64,000 bases of DNA from Paenibacillus peoriae KCTC 3763 (GCF_000236805.1 NZ_AGFX01000041.1:558001-622000); one strand, 5' to 3'. Positions 55,806 to 63,339 are shown, numbered from the stretch's first letter. The notes: generated by a model from the sequence alone, not told the origin. Translations and numbers: made by a program.

Positions 55806-56201
55806 TTATCCGTTCAGCAGAAAACCCACCTCTCCGTTCAATGTGTAGATCACATGATCCGCTCCCAATCCCCGATAAATACCTTGTGGATTACAGCCGT
55901 GCGTGATGACATAGATCAAACCCGATGTCAGTGGCCGACATATTTGCAGGAAACGGCAAGTCAGATTCATACTGTTTTCGAACAAATACACGCTACCAAT
56001 TTCTTTTTTGGGAAAATTCCATTTTCCCGCTTGCATCGTATTGATGCGCACAATGTGCTCCACACCCATTTTTTTGAGCTGTCGTTCCTCCTGAGCGCTA
56101 TTGGTGAGTACCGCAAACGCCAGTTTTTTGAACATGAGCAATTTCACAAAACTTCTGCCCGCTTCATTCGGTGCAGTGACGATAATTAACCGACCTTCCA
56201 T
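55806..56201 (-). CDS. 131-aa protein of unknown function, first gene of the kdp operon
   Basis: The protein follows the c-di-AMP riboswitch directly and starts at an ATG after GGGAGAGGAG. It reads like an alpha/beta nucleotide-binding fold: EGRLIIVTAPNEAGRSFVKLL, FAVLTNSAQEERQLKKMGVEHIVRIN, GLIYVITHG, GADHVIYTLNGEVGFLL. The glycine-rich loop is not a standard Rossmann or P-loop. No family recognised. Position between the riboswitch and the kdpF-C genes suggests a part in K+ uptake control. Confidence 0.78.
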   Translation of the reverse strand: MEGRLIIVTAPNEAGRSFVKLLMFKKLAFAVLTNSAQEERQLKKMGVEHIVRINTMQAGKWNFPKKEIGSVYLFENSMNLTCRFLQICRPLTSGLIYVITHGCNPQGIYRGLGADHVIYTLNGEVGFLLNG

Positions 56202-56230
56202 CAGTAGCTCCTCTCCCGGTATAAAAAGAC

Positions 56231-56273
56231 AACAAAAAGAAGCCGAAGGAAAAAGGCTTTCCTCCGGCTTCTT
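56231..56273 (-). terminator. intrinsic terminator, expression platform of the c-di-AMP riboswitch
   Basis: On the minus strand AAGAAGCCGGAGG pairs with CCTTCGGCTTCTT (one mismatch or wobble), followed by TTTGTTGTC. It lies between the aptamer and the 131-aa gene. Confidence 0.87.
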
Positions 56274-56329
56274 ACATATCCATGATCAAATAAACCATGG
56301 CTACACGGCGGTTTGTTGCCTCTCCCTGT

Positions 56330-56480
56330 ACGCTTACGAGGTTAGCTGTCGGATTTGGACGTGAGAGTCGCCCTATTTCCGGCACTTGGCCGGAAAATTC
56401 ACCCCATAGGACTACGGCTTCCAAAGCCGCATACATCCCGATTGGTTCCCCCGTTTTTGCTACTGCAAAATTCAGCGATA
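56330..56480 (-). promoter_or_regulatory. ydaO/yuaA-type c-di-AMP riboswitch aptamer
   Basis: On the minus strand CGCTGAATTTTG, ACGGGGGAACCAA, ATGGGGTGAAT, TAGGGCGACTCTCACGTCC, AATCCGACAGCTAACCTCG and TAAGCGTAC occur in order, the hallmark blocks of the ydaO riboswitch, with CGCT/AGCG closing the first stem. Such switches are off when c-di-AMP is high and usually control osmolyte, cell-wall or K+ functions. Here it precedes the kdp operon. Confidence 0.92.
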
Positions 56481-56528
56481 AGATAATTTGTTGCTGTTCA
56501 TTCCTATTAATTTGAAATTACGTCTTGA

Positions 56529-56558
56529 ATCATACACCCGCGCAAGGAACACTGTAAA
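56529..56558 (-). promoter_or_regulatory. candidate sigma-A promoter of the riboswitch-kdp operon
   Basis: On the minus strand TTTACA (56553-56558) and TATGAT (56529-56534) are 18 bases apart, about 50 bases before the aptamer. Confidence 0.5.
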
Positions 56559-56911
56559 GCTCACCAGCGGGGTTATAAATCGTTCTTTTAAGCGCAGAAG
56601 ACCAATAATAACGCTTACAATATGACCATGCTTCTCCCAGCTCCTTTAATCTCGGTTTTTCATGCCTTTTTGAAAATGAAAGGCATGTCAATATTGGCGT
56701 AAGGGGAGAAGTTTTGTCCTTTTTTTGTAAAAGCGAAAGAAAATGTGCTATATACACCAGATAAACGCCGATTGAACCTGCTTTTACGCTGAGAAACACT
56801 GCAATTCGCTCCATTTGCAGCACAATTTGCCGTTTTGAACAAAATACGATTTTACAGTAGTAAGAAACTCATTACATCTATTGCAGGCTTGCAACCTTTA
56901 ATAAAATTGCT

Positions 56912-56926
56912 TACAATTTAATTGTA
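56912..56926 (+). promoter_or_regulatory. 7-1-7 inverted repeat before gpx, PerR/Fur-family-like operator
   Basis: TACAATTTAATTGTA is a perfect 7-1-7 palindrome, the geometry bound by PerR, Fur and Zur. It resembles the PerR box TTATAATNATTATAA at most positions and lies 25 bases upstream of the peroxidase start. Confidence 0.5.
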
Positions 56927-56950
56927 GAATATCGAATTAGGAGGGATACC

Positions 56951-57436
56951 ATGACCGTTTATGAATATGGTGCCAAAACCCTGCAAGGAAAAGAAACCCC
57001 GTTATCCATATATGAAGGGAAAGTTCTGCTCATCGTGAACACAGCCAGTAAATGCGGGCTAACTCCCCAATATAAAGCGCTACAGGAGCTATACGACCAG
57101 TATCATGAGCAGGGGCTCGAAATTTTGGGATTTCCCAGCAACCAATTTGCCAAACAAGAGCCGGGTTCCAGCGAGGAGATTTCGGAGTTTTGCCAGATCA
57201 ACTACGGAGTTTCCTTTCCGATGTTTGCCAAGACAGATGTCAATGGCGATCAGGCACACCCTTTATTTCGCTACCTTACCAAAACAGCTCCAGGCGTATT
57301 AGGTTCCAAAGCGATCAAGTGGAATTTTACGAAATTTTTAATCACACGCGAAGGTAACGTATTTAAGCGCTATGCACCACAAACAACTCCGGATAAGCTG
57401 GCAGGAGATATTGAAAAGCTTTTGCAGGAAAAATAA
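56951..57436 (+). CDS. glutathione peroxidase family protein
   Basis: This 161-aa peroxidase of the GPX/BsaA family probably uses thioredoxin or bacillithiol rather than glutathione. The catalytic tetrad is visible: peroxidatic Cys in VNTASKCGLTPQY, Gln in LGFPSNQFAKQEPG, and Trp/Asn in IKWNFTKFLI. The Cys replaces selenocysteine of animal enzymes. A second Cys in EISEFCQINY matches the resolving position of the thioredoxin-dependent type. ATG follows AGGAGGG. A palindromic operator sits just upstream. Confidence 0.93.
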   Translation: MTVYEYGAKTLQGKETPLSIYEGKVLLIVNTASKCGLTPQYKALQELYDQYHEQGLEILGFPSNQFAKQEPGSSEEISEFCQINYGVSFPMFAKTDVNGDQAHPLFRYLTKTAPGVLGSKAIKWNFTKFLITREGNVFKRYAPQTTPDKLAGDIEKLLQEK

Positions 57437-57449
57437 GATTCGATTAAAA

Positions 57450-57499
57450 CAAAAAAAGCATCCCTTCACGCAAAACGTGTCAGGATGCTTTTTTTGTTT
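57450..57499. terminator. bidirectional terminator between gpx and tRNA-Leu
   Basis: AAAAAAAGCATCC and GGATGCTTTTTTT form the outer stem, with an inner CACG/CGTG. It can serve gpx (+) and the tRNA-Leu gene (-). Confidence 0.9.
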
Positions 57500-57530
57500 T
57501 TCGCTATTTGTAACCGTGTCTTACATATAA

Positions 57531-57613
57531 TGCGGTCGAGAGGACTCGAACCTCCACGGGCGTACGCCCACTACCCCCTCAAGATAGCGTGTCTGCCATT
57601 CCACCACGACCGC
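57531..57613 (-). tRNA. tRNA-Leu (GAG), copy 1
   Basis: An 83-nt class II tRNA. Acceptor arms GCGGTCG/CGACCGC, anticodon stem CTATC/GGTAG with loop TTGAGGG (anticodon GAG), long variable arm GGGCGTACGCCC and T-arm GGTTCGAGTCC. CCA is not encoded. Confidence 0.93.
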
Positions 57614-57858
57614 AAATCATAATGTTTTGAGGCAACAGATTTATTATACTCCCTTATCTTATATTTGTAAACCTAAATTCGATAATTATTTAATGTGTCA
57701 TATTAAATAACATATTAGAGCTATAAAAATATTTAATTTGACATTAACGCAAAATAAATGTGAATATATATTACACAACACTTTAAATGATTCAAATATT
57801 CACAATTCAAATGTTAAATAATATAACACAATCTTTCAATTCAAGGAGGCGAACCACC

Positions 57859-58614
57859 CTGCACAAAGGCAACCGCTTGCTAAATTACGCATTACTACTA
57901 GACCCTTCCCTACCCGTCGGCGGCTTCACCCGTTCTTACGGATTGGAGGAACTATTCCATAACGGACGCTTGACCTGTATGCAAGACCTGGAACATTACA
58001 TGCGGAACGACTTGTATCCTCAATTCACAACGCTTGACGGTATGGCAATCAAAAGCCTGTATGTCGCCATTCAACAGGAGGATGGTTGGCGTATCGCCCT
58101 TATTGATAAGATGCTGCATACCCAACGCTCCTCTCTACAACACGCAAAAGAGTCACGCCTGTCTGGTCAGCGCCTGATCAAGCTTGCCAAAGCTCTGTAT
58201 CCTTGGCTTGAATTTGATCAGCTTGAAGCGATACTCATTCAGTACAGCGCAATTGGCACACTCGCTACCGTTCATACGTGGATCAACTTTCTCCTTGGAA
58301 ATGATGTGGAGCAGACCATTCACGGCTATCTAGCCGCAGCCGTGTCCTTCTGCGTTGAGGATGCTTCCAAACTGCTAAATACACCTTACGAGGAAAAAAA
58401 TCCTCTCATCGGGCGCATGACCGACGAACTGCTCACTACATGGAAAAAAATCAATGTGTCTGAGTCAGCTACATTTCAGCGAGAGCTGCTTTACAGACAT
58501 TGGTCCAGTTCCTACATTACTCAACCGCCTTATATGAGTCGTAAGAGCCGACTGGATGAAGTGAGGATGTTTCCCTCCACCAGCCTGTCCAAACGTCTCC
58601 CAGCGTCCCCCTGA
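57859..58614 (+). CDS. ureF: urease accessory protein UreF (orphan, apparent CTG start)
   Basis: UreF joins UreD and UreG to load nickel into urease. The protein reads GNRLLNYALLLDPSLPVGGF then TRSYGLEEL, the UreF N-terminal signature, with FCVEDASKLLNTP-type helices and the C-terminal SRKSRLDEVRMFPS tail. A strong AAGGAGG ends 9 bases before a CTG at 57859, giving HKGNRLLNY as the N terminus (251 aa). The in-frame ATGs at 57787 and 57811 lie in AT-rich DNA with no ribosome binding site. No other urease gene is in the window. Confidence 0.85.
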   Translation: MHKGNRLLNYALLLDPSLPVGGFTRSYGLEELFHNGRLTCMQDLEHYMRNDLYPQFTTLDGMAIKSLYVAIQQEDGWRIALIDKMLHTQRSSLQHAKESRLSGQRLIKLAKALYPWLEFDQLEAILIQYSAIGTLATVHTWINFLLGNDVEQTIHGYLAAAVSFCVEDASKLLNTPYEEKNPLIGRMTDELLTTWKKINVSESATFQRELLYRHWSSSYITQPPYMSRKSRLDEVRMFPSTSLSKRLPASP

Positions 58615-58641
58615 TACCCCGCTTCACCAACCCGGTTGCAG

Positions 58642-58691
58642 CACCAAAAGCACCCTGCCGCTTTCCCCAAGTGGCAGAGTGCTTTTTTTAT
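58642..58691 (+). terminator. intrinsic terminator after ureF
   Basis: AAAGCAC...GCC and GGC...GTGCTTTTTTT form the hairpin with seven T. Confidence 0.85.
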
Positions 58692-58813
58692 CCAAGCATA
58701 ACCGCAATTTCACACCGTTAACAGGCTCTAGATGAATGATTCAGGTCACATAGCACTTCAGGATTTTACAAACTTCTCACTTAATTAAGTAATTAATTTG
58801 ATGAAATAACGTA

Positions 58814-58849
58814 TTTACGATTGTAAAAACACGTATAAAAGTGTATCAT
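58814..58849 (+). promoter_or_regulatory. promoter with overlapping inverted repeats before the small HTH gene
   Basis: TTGTAA (58821) and TATCAT (58844) are 17 bases apart. TTTACGATTGTAAA (58814-58827) is an inverted repeat over the -35 box and ACACGTATAAAAGTGT is another over the spacer. The layout suits autorepression by the downstream HTH protein. Confidence 0.5.
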
Positions 58850-58937
58850 GGTTTCAGATGGTTAATTCTAACATGTTTACTGATGATTATTATAACACAC
58901 CAATTATTCCGCAAGAATCCGTAAGGGGCGATTTCTC

Positions 58938-59159
58938 TTGAACAACAAAATGCCTGTCACCTCCTTCGGGTGGGCCATCAAACAACGGCTTGTCGAACTT
59001 CGACTGGATCAGAAAACATTTTGCGAGACAAACAACATTCCGCCTTCACGTTTATCCAATCTGATTCATGGCACCCGCAAAGCACAAAGGTACAGAAAAA
59101 AAGTTGCTGCAATTCTGAACATTGATGATAACGACTATAAGGAGGCATCACCACTCTAA
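58938..59159 (+). CDS. small helix-turn-helix DNA-binding protein
   Basis: This 73-aa phage-repressor-like protein reads WAIKQRLVELRLDQKTFCET then IPPSRLSNLIHGTRKAQRYR, a compact HTH. The start is TTG at 58938, 9 bases after AAGGGG; an ATG 12 bases on is too far. It is followed by two XRE genes on the other strand. Role unknown. Confidence 0.75.
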   Translation: MNNKMPVTSFGWAIKQRLVELRLDQKTFCETNNIPPSRLSNLIHGTRKAQRYRKKVAAILNIDDNDYKEASPL

Positions 59160-59237
59160 AACCCAAAGAAACTCGTAATTCGAACCCACCAGTCCGTTTT
59201 ACGGGTTTTCAATCCGGGGAATCTCAGGGCAAGAAGA

Positions 59238-59621
59238 TCATTCCGGATTGGCTTTGTTATTCTCTCTTTTTTGCTTACGGTATTTTGCAAATTCAACATA
59301 TTCCAAAATAAAATTCTGTTCTTCTGCTTCCAGATCTTCTGCCTGGCAATTCAATGGCCCCATCACCCCAAAAAAATAAGCAGCCTTTTGCTCCTGAAGT
59401 ACGCCTTCTCCCGGCTTAATTCCTTTCATTAACCAGTCGAGAGATACGTTAAAAAAGTCCGAAATCTGAATTAGATGCATCGTACCCGGCGTTGTTTTCC
59501 CTCTTCTCCAATCACCGAGATTCCCTGAACTGATTTTGAGTTTTTCACAAAACGCCTTCTTGGTCATTCCCCGGTCCTTAATCAAAGCTTCAATCCGCTG
59601 ATAAATAGTTTGATCTCCCAA
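59238..59621 (-). CDS. XRE-family regulator, tandem paralog 2
   Basis: This 127-aa protein has an N-terminal XRE HTH (YQRIEALIKDRGMTKKAFCE then SSGNLGDWRRGKTTPG) and a conserved C-terminal tail (AYFFGVMGPLNCQ, FILEYVEFAKYRK). A TTG at 59621, 6 bases after GGAGGGG, is the best start; a GTG at 59639 is also in frame. It is clearly a duplicate of the next gene, with matching C-terminal module. Likely cotranscribed from upstream. Confidence 0.82.
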   Translation of the reverse strand: MGDQTIYQRIEALIKDRGMTKKAFCEKLKISSGNLGDWRRGKTTPGTMHLIQISDFFNVSLDWLMKGIKPGEGVLQEQKAAYFFGVMGPLNCQAEDLEAEEQNFILEYVEFAKYRKQKRENNKANPE

Positions 59622-59685
59622 AATTTTCCCCTCCAACACTATAACTTTTATGAATGAAATTCCATTTTAAACCTCAAGCAAATCA

Positions 59686-60060
59686 TTATTCGGCAGTTGA
59701 ATTGCCCTGTTTTTTCTCTTTACGAAAACGAGTAAATTCAATATACTCAAGTATAAAGCCCTTTTCCGCCTCGCTAAGCGACTCCCCCTGGCAATTCAGT
59801 TGCCCTGAAGCTCCAAAAAAATAAAGGTCTCTCGACTCCTTCAGCACCTCACTCTGCACATCTCGCCCCAGCATAATCCAGTCCAGACTGGCATTAAAAA
59901 ATGAAGCAATTTCAATGAGTTTATTCGTGCCTGGCGTCGTTTTGCCTCTTTTCCAATCTCCAAAGTTTCCCGTACTAATACCCAACTGCTCGCAGAACGC
60001 TTTTTTGGTCATCCCCCGTTCCTTGATAAGTTGCTCAATACGTTGGTAAATAGATTGCAT
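59686..60060 (-). CDS. XRE-family regulator, tandem paralog 1
   Basis: This 124-aa HTH protein is paralogous to its neighbour: YQRIEQLIKERGMTKKAFCE, STGNFGDWKRGKTTPG, SLDWIMLGRDV, then YFFGASGQLNCQ and FILEYIEFTRFRKEKK. The XRE domain covers residues 3-66. The tail LNCQ..L...E..FILEYIEF is shared and may be a partner-binding module. ATG follows GGAGGAAGG. No phage structural genes nearby. Confidence 0.84.
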   Translation of the reverse strand: MQSIYQRIEQLIKERGMTKKAFCEQLGISTGNFGDWKRGKTTPGTNKLIEIASFFNASLDWIMLGRDVQSEVLKESRDLYFFGASGQLNCQGESLSEAEKGFILEYIEFTRFRKEKKQGNSTAE

Positions 60061-60250
60061 AGAAGTCCCTTCCTCCCTACCCTAGCAGGCTCTCAAATAA
60101 CGATATCATGTGCCTTGTTCCCATTTCAAAGATCACGTGTGCCAAAATTGCCGAATTATGTATGTTGGTTTTCATTATACCACAATATGCAACAAAAACC
60201 GCCCATTTTCCGAAGAAAACGGCGGCCTTTAGTCAGCTCATGTACACCAA

Positions 60251-60706
60251 TTATGGAGTAATGTTGTCAATTTTAAGTAAAATCTGCTTCAATTCATTCA
60301 AAGTTTCACTCAAGTGCAATAAATCTTCTTCCGGCAGATACACCAGTCTCTCTTGAATTTTACCGGAAAAGGTACGGAATACCTGTTCACAAAAAGCGTC
60401 ACCTTCTTCTGTAATTGCCACATTCACGACTCTGCGATCCGAGTCACACGACTGGCGGTCAGCCAACCCATGCTCTACCAGCTTATCCAGAAGAGGAGTC
60501 ATGTTCGGACGTGAGACATTAAGCTGTTTGGACAAATCAGATACCGTAGACGAACGTACTTCTCGCAGCAGCAGTAATACCTGAAAGTTATTAGGCGACA
60601 AATGCAATGGGAAATCAAGCGGACCGTAGGTGAAAAATTTCTTTTTCACAATCGGAAACAAGCCCAAAATATTTTCTGATATATTTCCTAACAGCTGAGT
60701 GTCCAT
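60251..60706 (-). CDS. MarR-family transcriptional regulator
   Basis: This 151-aa winged-helix regulator reads SPNNFQVLLLLREVRSSTVS, DLSKQLNVSRPNMTPLLDKL and GLADRQSCDSDRRVVNVAIT, the MarR HTH and wing with the conserved D-RR. The ATG at 60706 is 5 bases after GGTGA; an upstream GTG at 60721 is in frame. No partner gene is adjacent. A perfect inverted repeat directly upstream may be its own operator. Confidence 0.88.
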   Translation of the reverse strand: MDTQLLGNISENILGLFPIVKKKFFTYGPLDFPLHLSPNNFQVLLLLREVRSSTVSDLSKQLNVSRPNMTPLLDKLVEHGLADRQSCDSDRRVVNVAITEEGDAFCEQVFRTFSGKIQERLVYLPEEDLLHLSETLNELKQILLKIDNITP

Positions 60707-60724
60707 ATTTTTCACCGTCACTTC

Positions 60725-60740
60725 ATAAGTTTATACTTAT
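60725..60740. promoter_or_regulatory. candidate MarR operator
   Basis: ATAAGTTTATACTTAT is a perfect 6-4-6 inverted repeat 18 bases upstream of the MarR start. A looser ATAAC...GTTAT repeat lies at 60747-60764. Confidence 0.45.
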
Positions 60741-60822
60741 CATTCTATAACATTATGGCGTTATATTATACTATGGAATCATTATTTCTTCATAATCATT
60801 ACTTCATACATCACTAAACAAA

Positions 60823-60853
60823 CAAAAAAAGCCTCTACTGCGAGAGACTTCTC
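60823..60853 (-). terminator. intrinsic terminator of the Glu-Lys-Leu tRNA cluster
   Basis: On the minus strand AAGTCTCT and AGAGGCTT pair around CGCAGT, followed by TTTTTTTG. Confidence 0.78.
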
Positions 60854-60868
60854 CGTTCATTCCATTGA

Positions 60869-60951
60869 TGCGGTCGAGAGGACTCGAACCTCCACGAGCG
60901 TACGCTCACTACCCCCTCAAGATAGCGTGTCTGCCATTCCACCACGACCGC
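60869..60951 (-). tRNA. tRNA-Leu (GAG), copy 2
   Basis: Identical to the copy at 57531-57613 except for one compensatory pair in the variable arm (GAGCGTACGCTC instead of GGGCGTACGCCC). Anticodon loop TTGAGGG. CCA not encoded. Confidence 0.93.
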
Positions 60952-60967
60952 ATAACAAAAAAATAAA

Positions 60968-61043
60968 TGGTGAGCCATGAAGGACTCGAACCTTCGACAC
61001 CCTGATTAAAAGTCAGGTGCTCTACCAACTGAGCTAATGGCTC
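60968..61043 (-). tRNA. tRNA-Lys (TTT)
   Basis: Acceptor GAGCCAT/ATGGCTC, anticodon stem CCTGA/TCAGG with loop CTTTTAA (anticodon TTT), T-arm GGTTCGAGTCC. 3' CCA is encoded. Confidence 0.95.
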
Positions 61044-61129
61044 ATGCTGTTCATCCAAGCTGTCCGCCATTAAACCAGACCTCAGGAATTCCTCTTAAGC
61101 ATGCAACATGTAGTCTATCAAGACAACAA

Positions 61130-61201
61130 TGACCCGTAGGGGATTCGAACCCCTGTTACCTCCGTGAAAGGGAGGTGTCTTAACCCCTTGACCAACGGGC
61201 C
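61130..61201 (-). tRNA. tRNA-Glu (TTC)
   Basis: Acceptor GGCCCGT/ACGGGTC, anticodon stem CCTCC/GGAGG with loop CTTTCAC (anticodon TTC), T-arm GGTTCGAATCC. CCA not encoded. Confidence 0.95.
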
Positions 61202-61372
61202 TTATTTTTATACGCCAACTTGGCGACAAGAAAGAGTATATCAAATAGAATAGAGAATGGCAATACTTAATTTTAAAAATTTTAAATAAGACATTTTCTG
61301 GATTATAAAACGCATATTCACTTACGAATTGCCTCTCAGTACATTATATTCAGAATTTTTATGCATGTTTTA

Positions 61373-61401
61373 TTGCAAATTCGCTTATATTTACTTATAA
61401 T
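61373..61401 (+). promoter_or_regulatory. sigma-A promoter of the DeoR-HAD unit
   Basis: TTGCAA (61373) and TATAAT (61396) are separated by 17 bases, about 45 bases upstream of the deoR-family start. The region is AT-rich with CTTATA-type repeats that could be operator halves. Confidence 0.7.
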
Positions 61402-61445
61402 CACTTACAGAAACCGAAATCAATTTATGCCAAAGGAGCTTACTT

Positions 61446-62207
61446 ATGTATCAGGAAGAACGAATGCTTCAAATCGTTGATTACTTACAGCTTCACAAGC
61501 GTATTTCGGTGGACGATATTTGCGAAATTTTTAATGTATCACGGGATACAGCTCGTCGCGACTTGGTAAAACTTGAGGAGAATCAGAAGATTATTCGTAC
61601 CCGCGGCGGCGCCCTTCTCCCTTCACTCCATCACGATTCTATTAGAAATTATAACGAAAGACTGCTCACTCTATCTAAGGAAAAGCAAGTGATCGGTCAA
61701 CTGGCCGCCAATATAATACGAAACAAGGATCGCATCATTTTGGATTCCTCTACTACTGTGCAGGCATGCGCAGAAAAACTAAATGTGCAGGAATGTTCGG
61801 TCATCACCAATTCCATTAATCAAGCTGACGTGCTGTCCGGAAAAAACGGTGTCTCCATTCATCTCTTGGGAGGCCGCCTGCAAAAAGAACACCGATACGT
61901 ATACGGTTCCTCCGTCATTGCCACCTTGTCCCACCATTTTGTAGACAAAACCTTTATCGGGGTTGGGGGTATAGCCGCCCATGGACTGAGTGTGATTTAT
62001 GAAGAGGACGGTATGCTGATGCATCAGATGATGAAACAGGCAGATCAGGTGATTGTCCTTGCAGACCATACAAAATTCGGAAGAACATTTCCTTACCGCT
62101 TTGCCGATCTGTCCGAAGTCAATATTGTGATCACCGACCGCTTGCCAGAGCCGGATATGCTGGAACTTCTCCAGCGTCATGATATTGAAGTTATTGTTCC
62201 CTCATAA
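61446..62207 (+). CDS. DeoR-family transcriptional regulator
   Basis: This 253-aa sugar-metabolism-type repressor has an N-terminal DeoR helix-turn-helix (MLQIVDYLQLHKRISVDDIC then VSRDTARRDLVKLEE, residues 9-53). A sugar-phosphate-binding DeoRC domain follows (DRIILDSSTTVQACAEKL, VITNSINQADVLS, KTFIGVGGIAAHG, LADHTKFGR). ATG follows AAAGGAG. The HAD phosphatase 67 bases downstream is its probable partner or target. Confidence 0.92.
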   Translation: MYQEERMLQIVDYLQLHKRISVDDICEIFNVSRDTARRDLVKLEENQKIIRTRGGALLPSLHHDSIRNYNERLLTLSKEKQVIGQLAANIIRNKDRIILDSSTTVQACAEKLNVQECSVITNSINQADVLSGKNGVSIHLLGGRLQKEHRYVYGSSVIATLSHHFVDKTFIGVGGIAAHGLSVIYEEDGMLMHQMMKQADQVIVLADHTKFGRTFPYRFADLSEVNIVITDRLPEPDMLELLQRHDIEVIVPS

Positions 62208-62274
62208 AAAATGAAGTCGATCTGCTGTAGTTCAAGAGCCATACAAGAGATATAAAAAGTCAGGAGATGGAGAA

Positions 62275-63156
62275 ATGAAACTGTTTGCGATTGATATGGA
62301 TGGAACACTGCTGAATGAGGAGGGAAAAATAAGTAAAGTAAACGCCGAGGCTATACGCCAAGCACAGCAACAAGGCGTCCAAGTGGCGATTGCTACTGGC
62401 AGAGCGTCTTATGATGCCTGGACAAAGCTGGAGGAAGCTGGACTTGCAGCCCCCGTCATTGGAGCCAACGGCGCGACCGTACACGATACACAACGCCGCC
62501 TGCTAACCTCTACACCCATGGACCGAGATGAAACCTTTGAAGTGTTGAGCTGGCTGCGCGAAAACGATTTTTACTATGAGGTCATGACAGACCGCGCGAT
62601 TTATTCCCCACAATACGGACATCAATTGCTTGCCGTGGAAATGGACCGTCTACTAAGCGCCAATTCTGATATTTCGCTGAACACTTTATTACACGCAGCC
62701 GAAAAGCAATATGAACAGGCGGGGCTTATCCGCATCACCTCATATGAGGACATTCCACTGGATGTGGAGATTTATAACGTGCTCTGCTTCTCCTTTGATC
62801 AAGCCAAGCTGGATCGGGGTCGTGAGCGTTACCGGAATTTTGGCACCCTAAACATGGTCATTTCCTCAGACCACAACTTTGAAGTCGAGCATAAGGATGC
62901 ATCCAAAGGCAATGCATTGCGTTATCTGGCGGATCACCTGAGCATCCCTATGCAGGAAGCCGTCGCGATCGGAGACAGCTATAATGATATTTCGATGCTG
63001 ACGATGGCAGGGAAGGGCATCGCCATGGGCAATGCAAAAGACGACATCAAGGCCGTCTGCTCCGAAGTTACCCTGACCAATATAGAGAATGGGGTCGCTC
63101 ATGCCCTCCTCAGCATACTTGAAGCTATCGAGGCTGAAGCTGACACTGTAAGCTGA
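62275..63156 (+). CDS. Cof-type HAD-superfamily phosphatase
   Basis: This 293-aa phosphatase has motif I FAIDMDGTLLNEEG (residues 4-17), motif II AIATGRASYDAW, a C2 cap domain, and motif IV IGDSYNDISML. It is related to the HAD protein at 10761 but not close. Probably cotranscribed with the DeoR-type regulator, so its substrate may be the sugar phosphate the regulator senses (inference). ATG at 62275 follows AGGAG. Confidence 0.92.
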   Translation: MKLFAIDMDGTLLNEEGKISKVNAEAIRQAQQQGVQVAIATGRASYDAWTKLEEAGLAAPVIGANGATVHDTQRRLLTSTPMDRDETFEVLSWLRENDFYYEVMTDRAIYSPQYGHQLLAVEMDRLLSANSDISLNTLLHAAEKQYEQAGLIRITSYEDIPLDVEIYNVLCFSFDQAKLDRGRERYRNFGTLNMVISSDHNFEVEHKDASKGNALRYLADHLSIPMQEAVAIGDSYNDISMLTMAGKGIAMGNAKDDIKAVCSEVTLTNIENGVAHALLSILEAIEAEADTVS

Positions 63157-63272
63157 AAATTCACCACCATTCCGCCTAATCCGATATTATGTACATTATC
63201 CAGTTCGGCTTATATAGATTTTTCCGATCATCGTTATTTTCAAAACGGATTATAGACAAAAAGGGTTATATA

Positions 63273-63321
63273 CAAAAAGGACACTCGCAAGCATCATTCC
63301 GATGCATACGAGCGTCCTTTT
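63273..63321 (-). terminator. intrinsic terminator of the Asn-Ser tRNA pair
   Basis: On the minus strand AAAGGACGCTCG and CGAGTGTCCTTT pair, with an inner TGCATC/GATGC stem, followed by TTTGT. A strong hairpin. Confidence 0.85.
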
Positions 63322-63339
63322 CTGTTACAAATAACGAAC

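Larger units (their letters stand above)
56481..56950. other. intergenic region between the c-di-AMP riboswitch and gpx
   Basis: Divergent control region. It holds the candidate riboswitch promoter, the gpx control region, and a frame of 97 codons on the minus strand (56530-56823) that lacks a ribosome binding site and a recognisable family. Nothing else supported. Confidence 0.45.

Noticed and set aside
56530-56823. 97-codon frame on the minus strand upstream of the c-di-AMP riboswitch
   Set aside because: No ribosome binding site, no family, and its end overlaps the likely promoter of the riboswitch operon.
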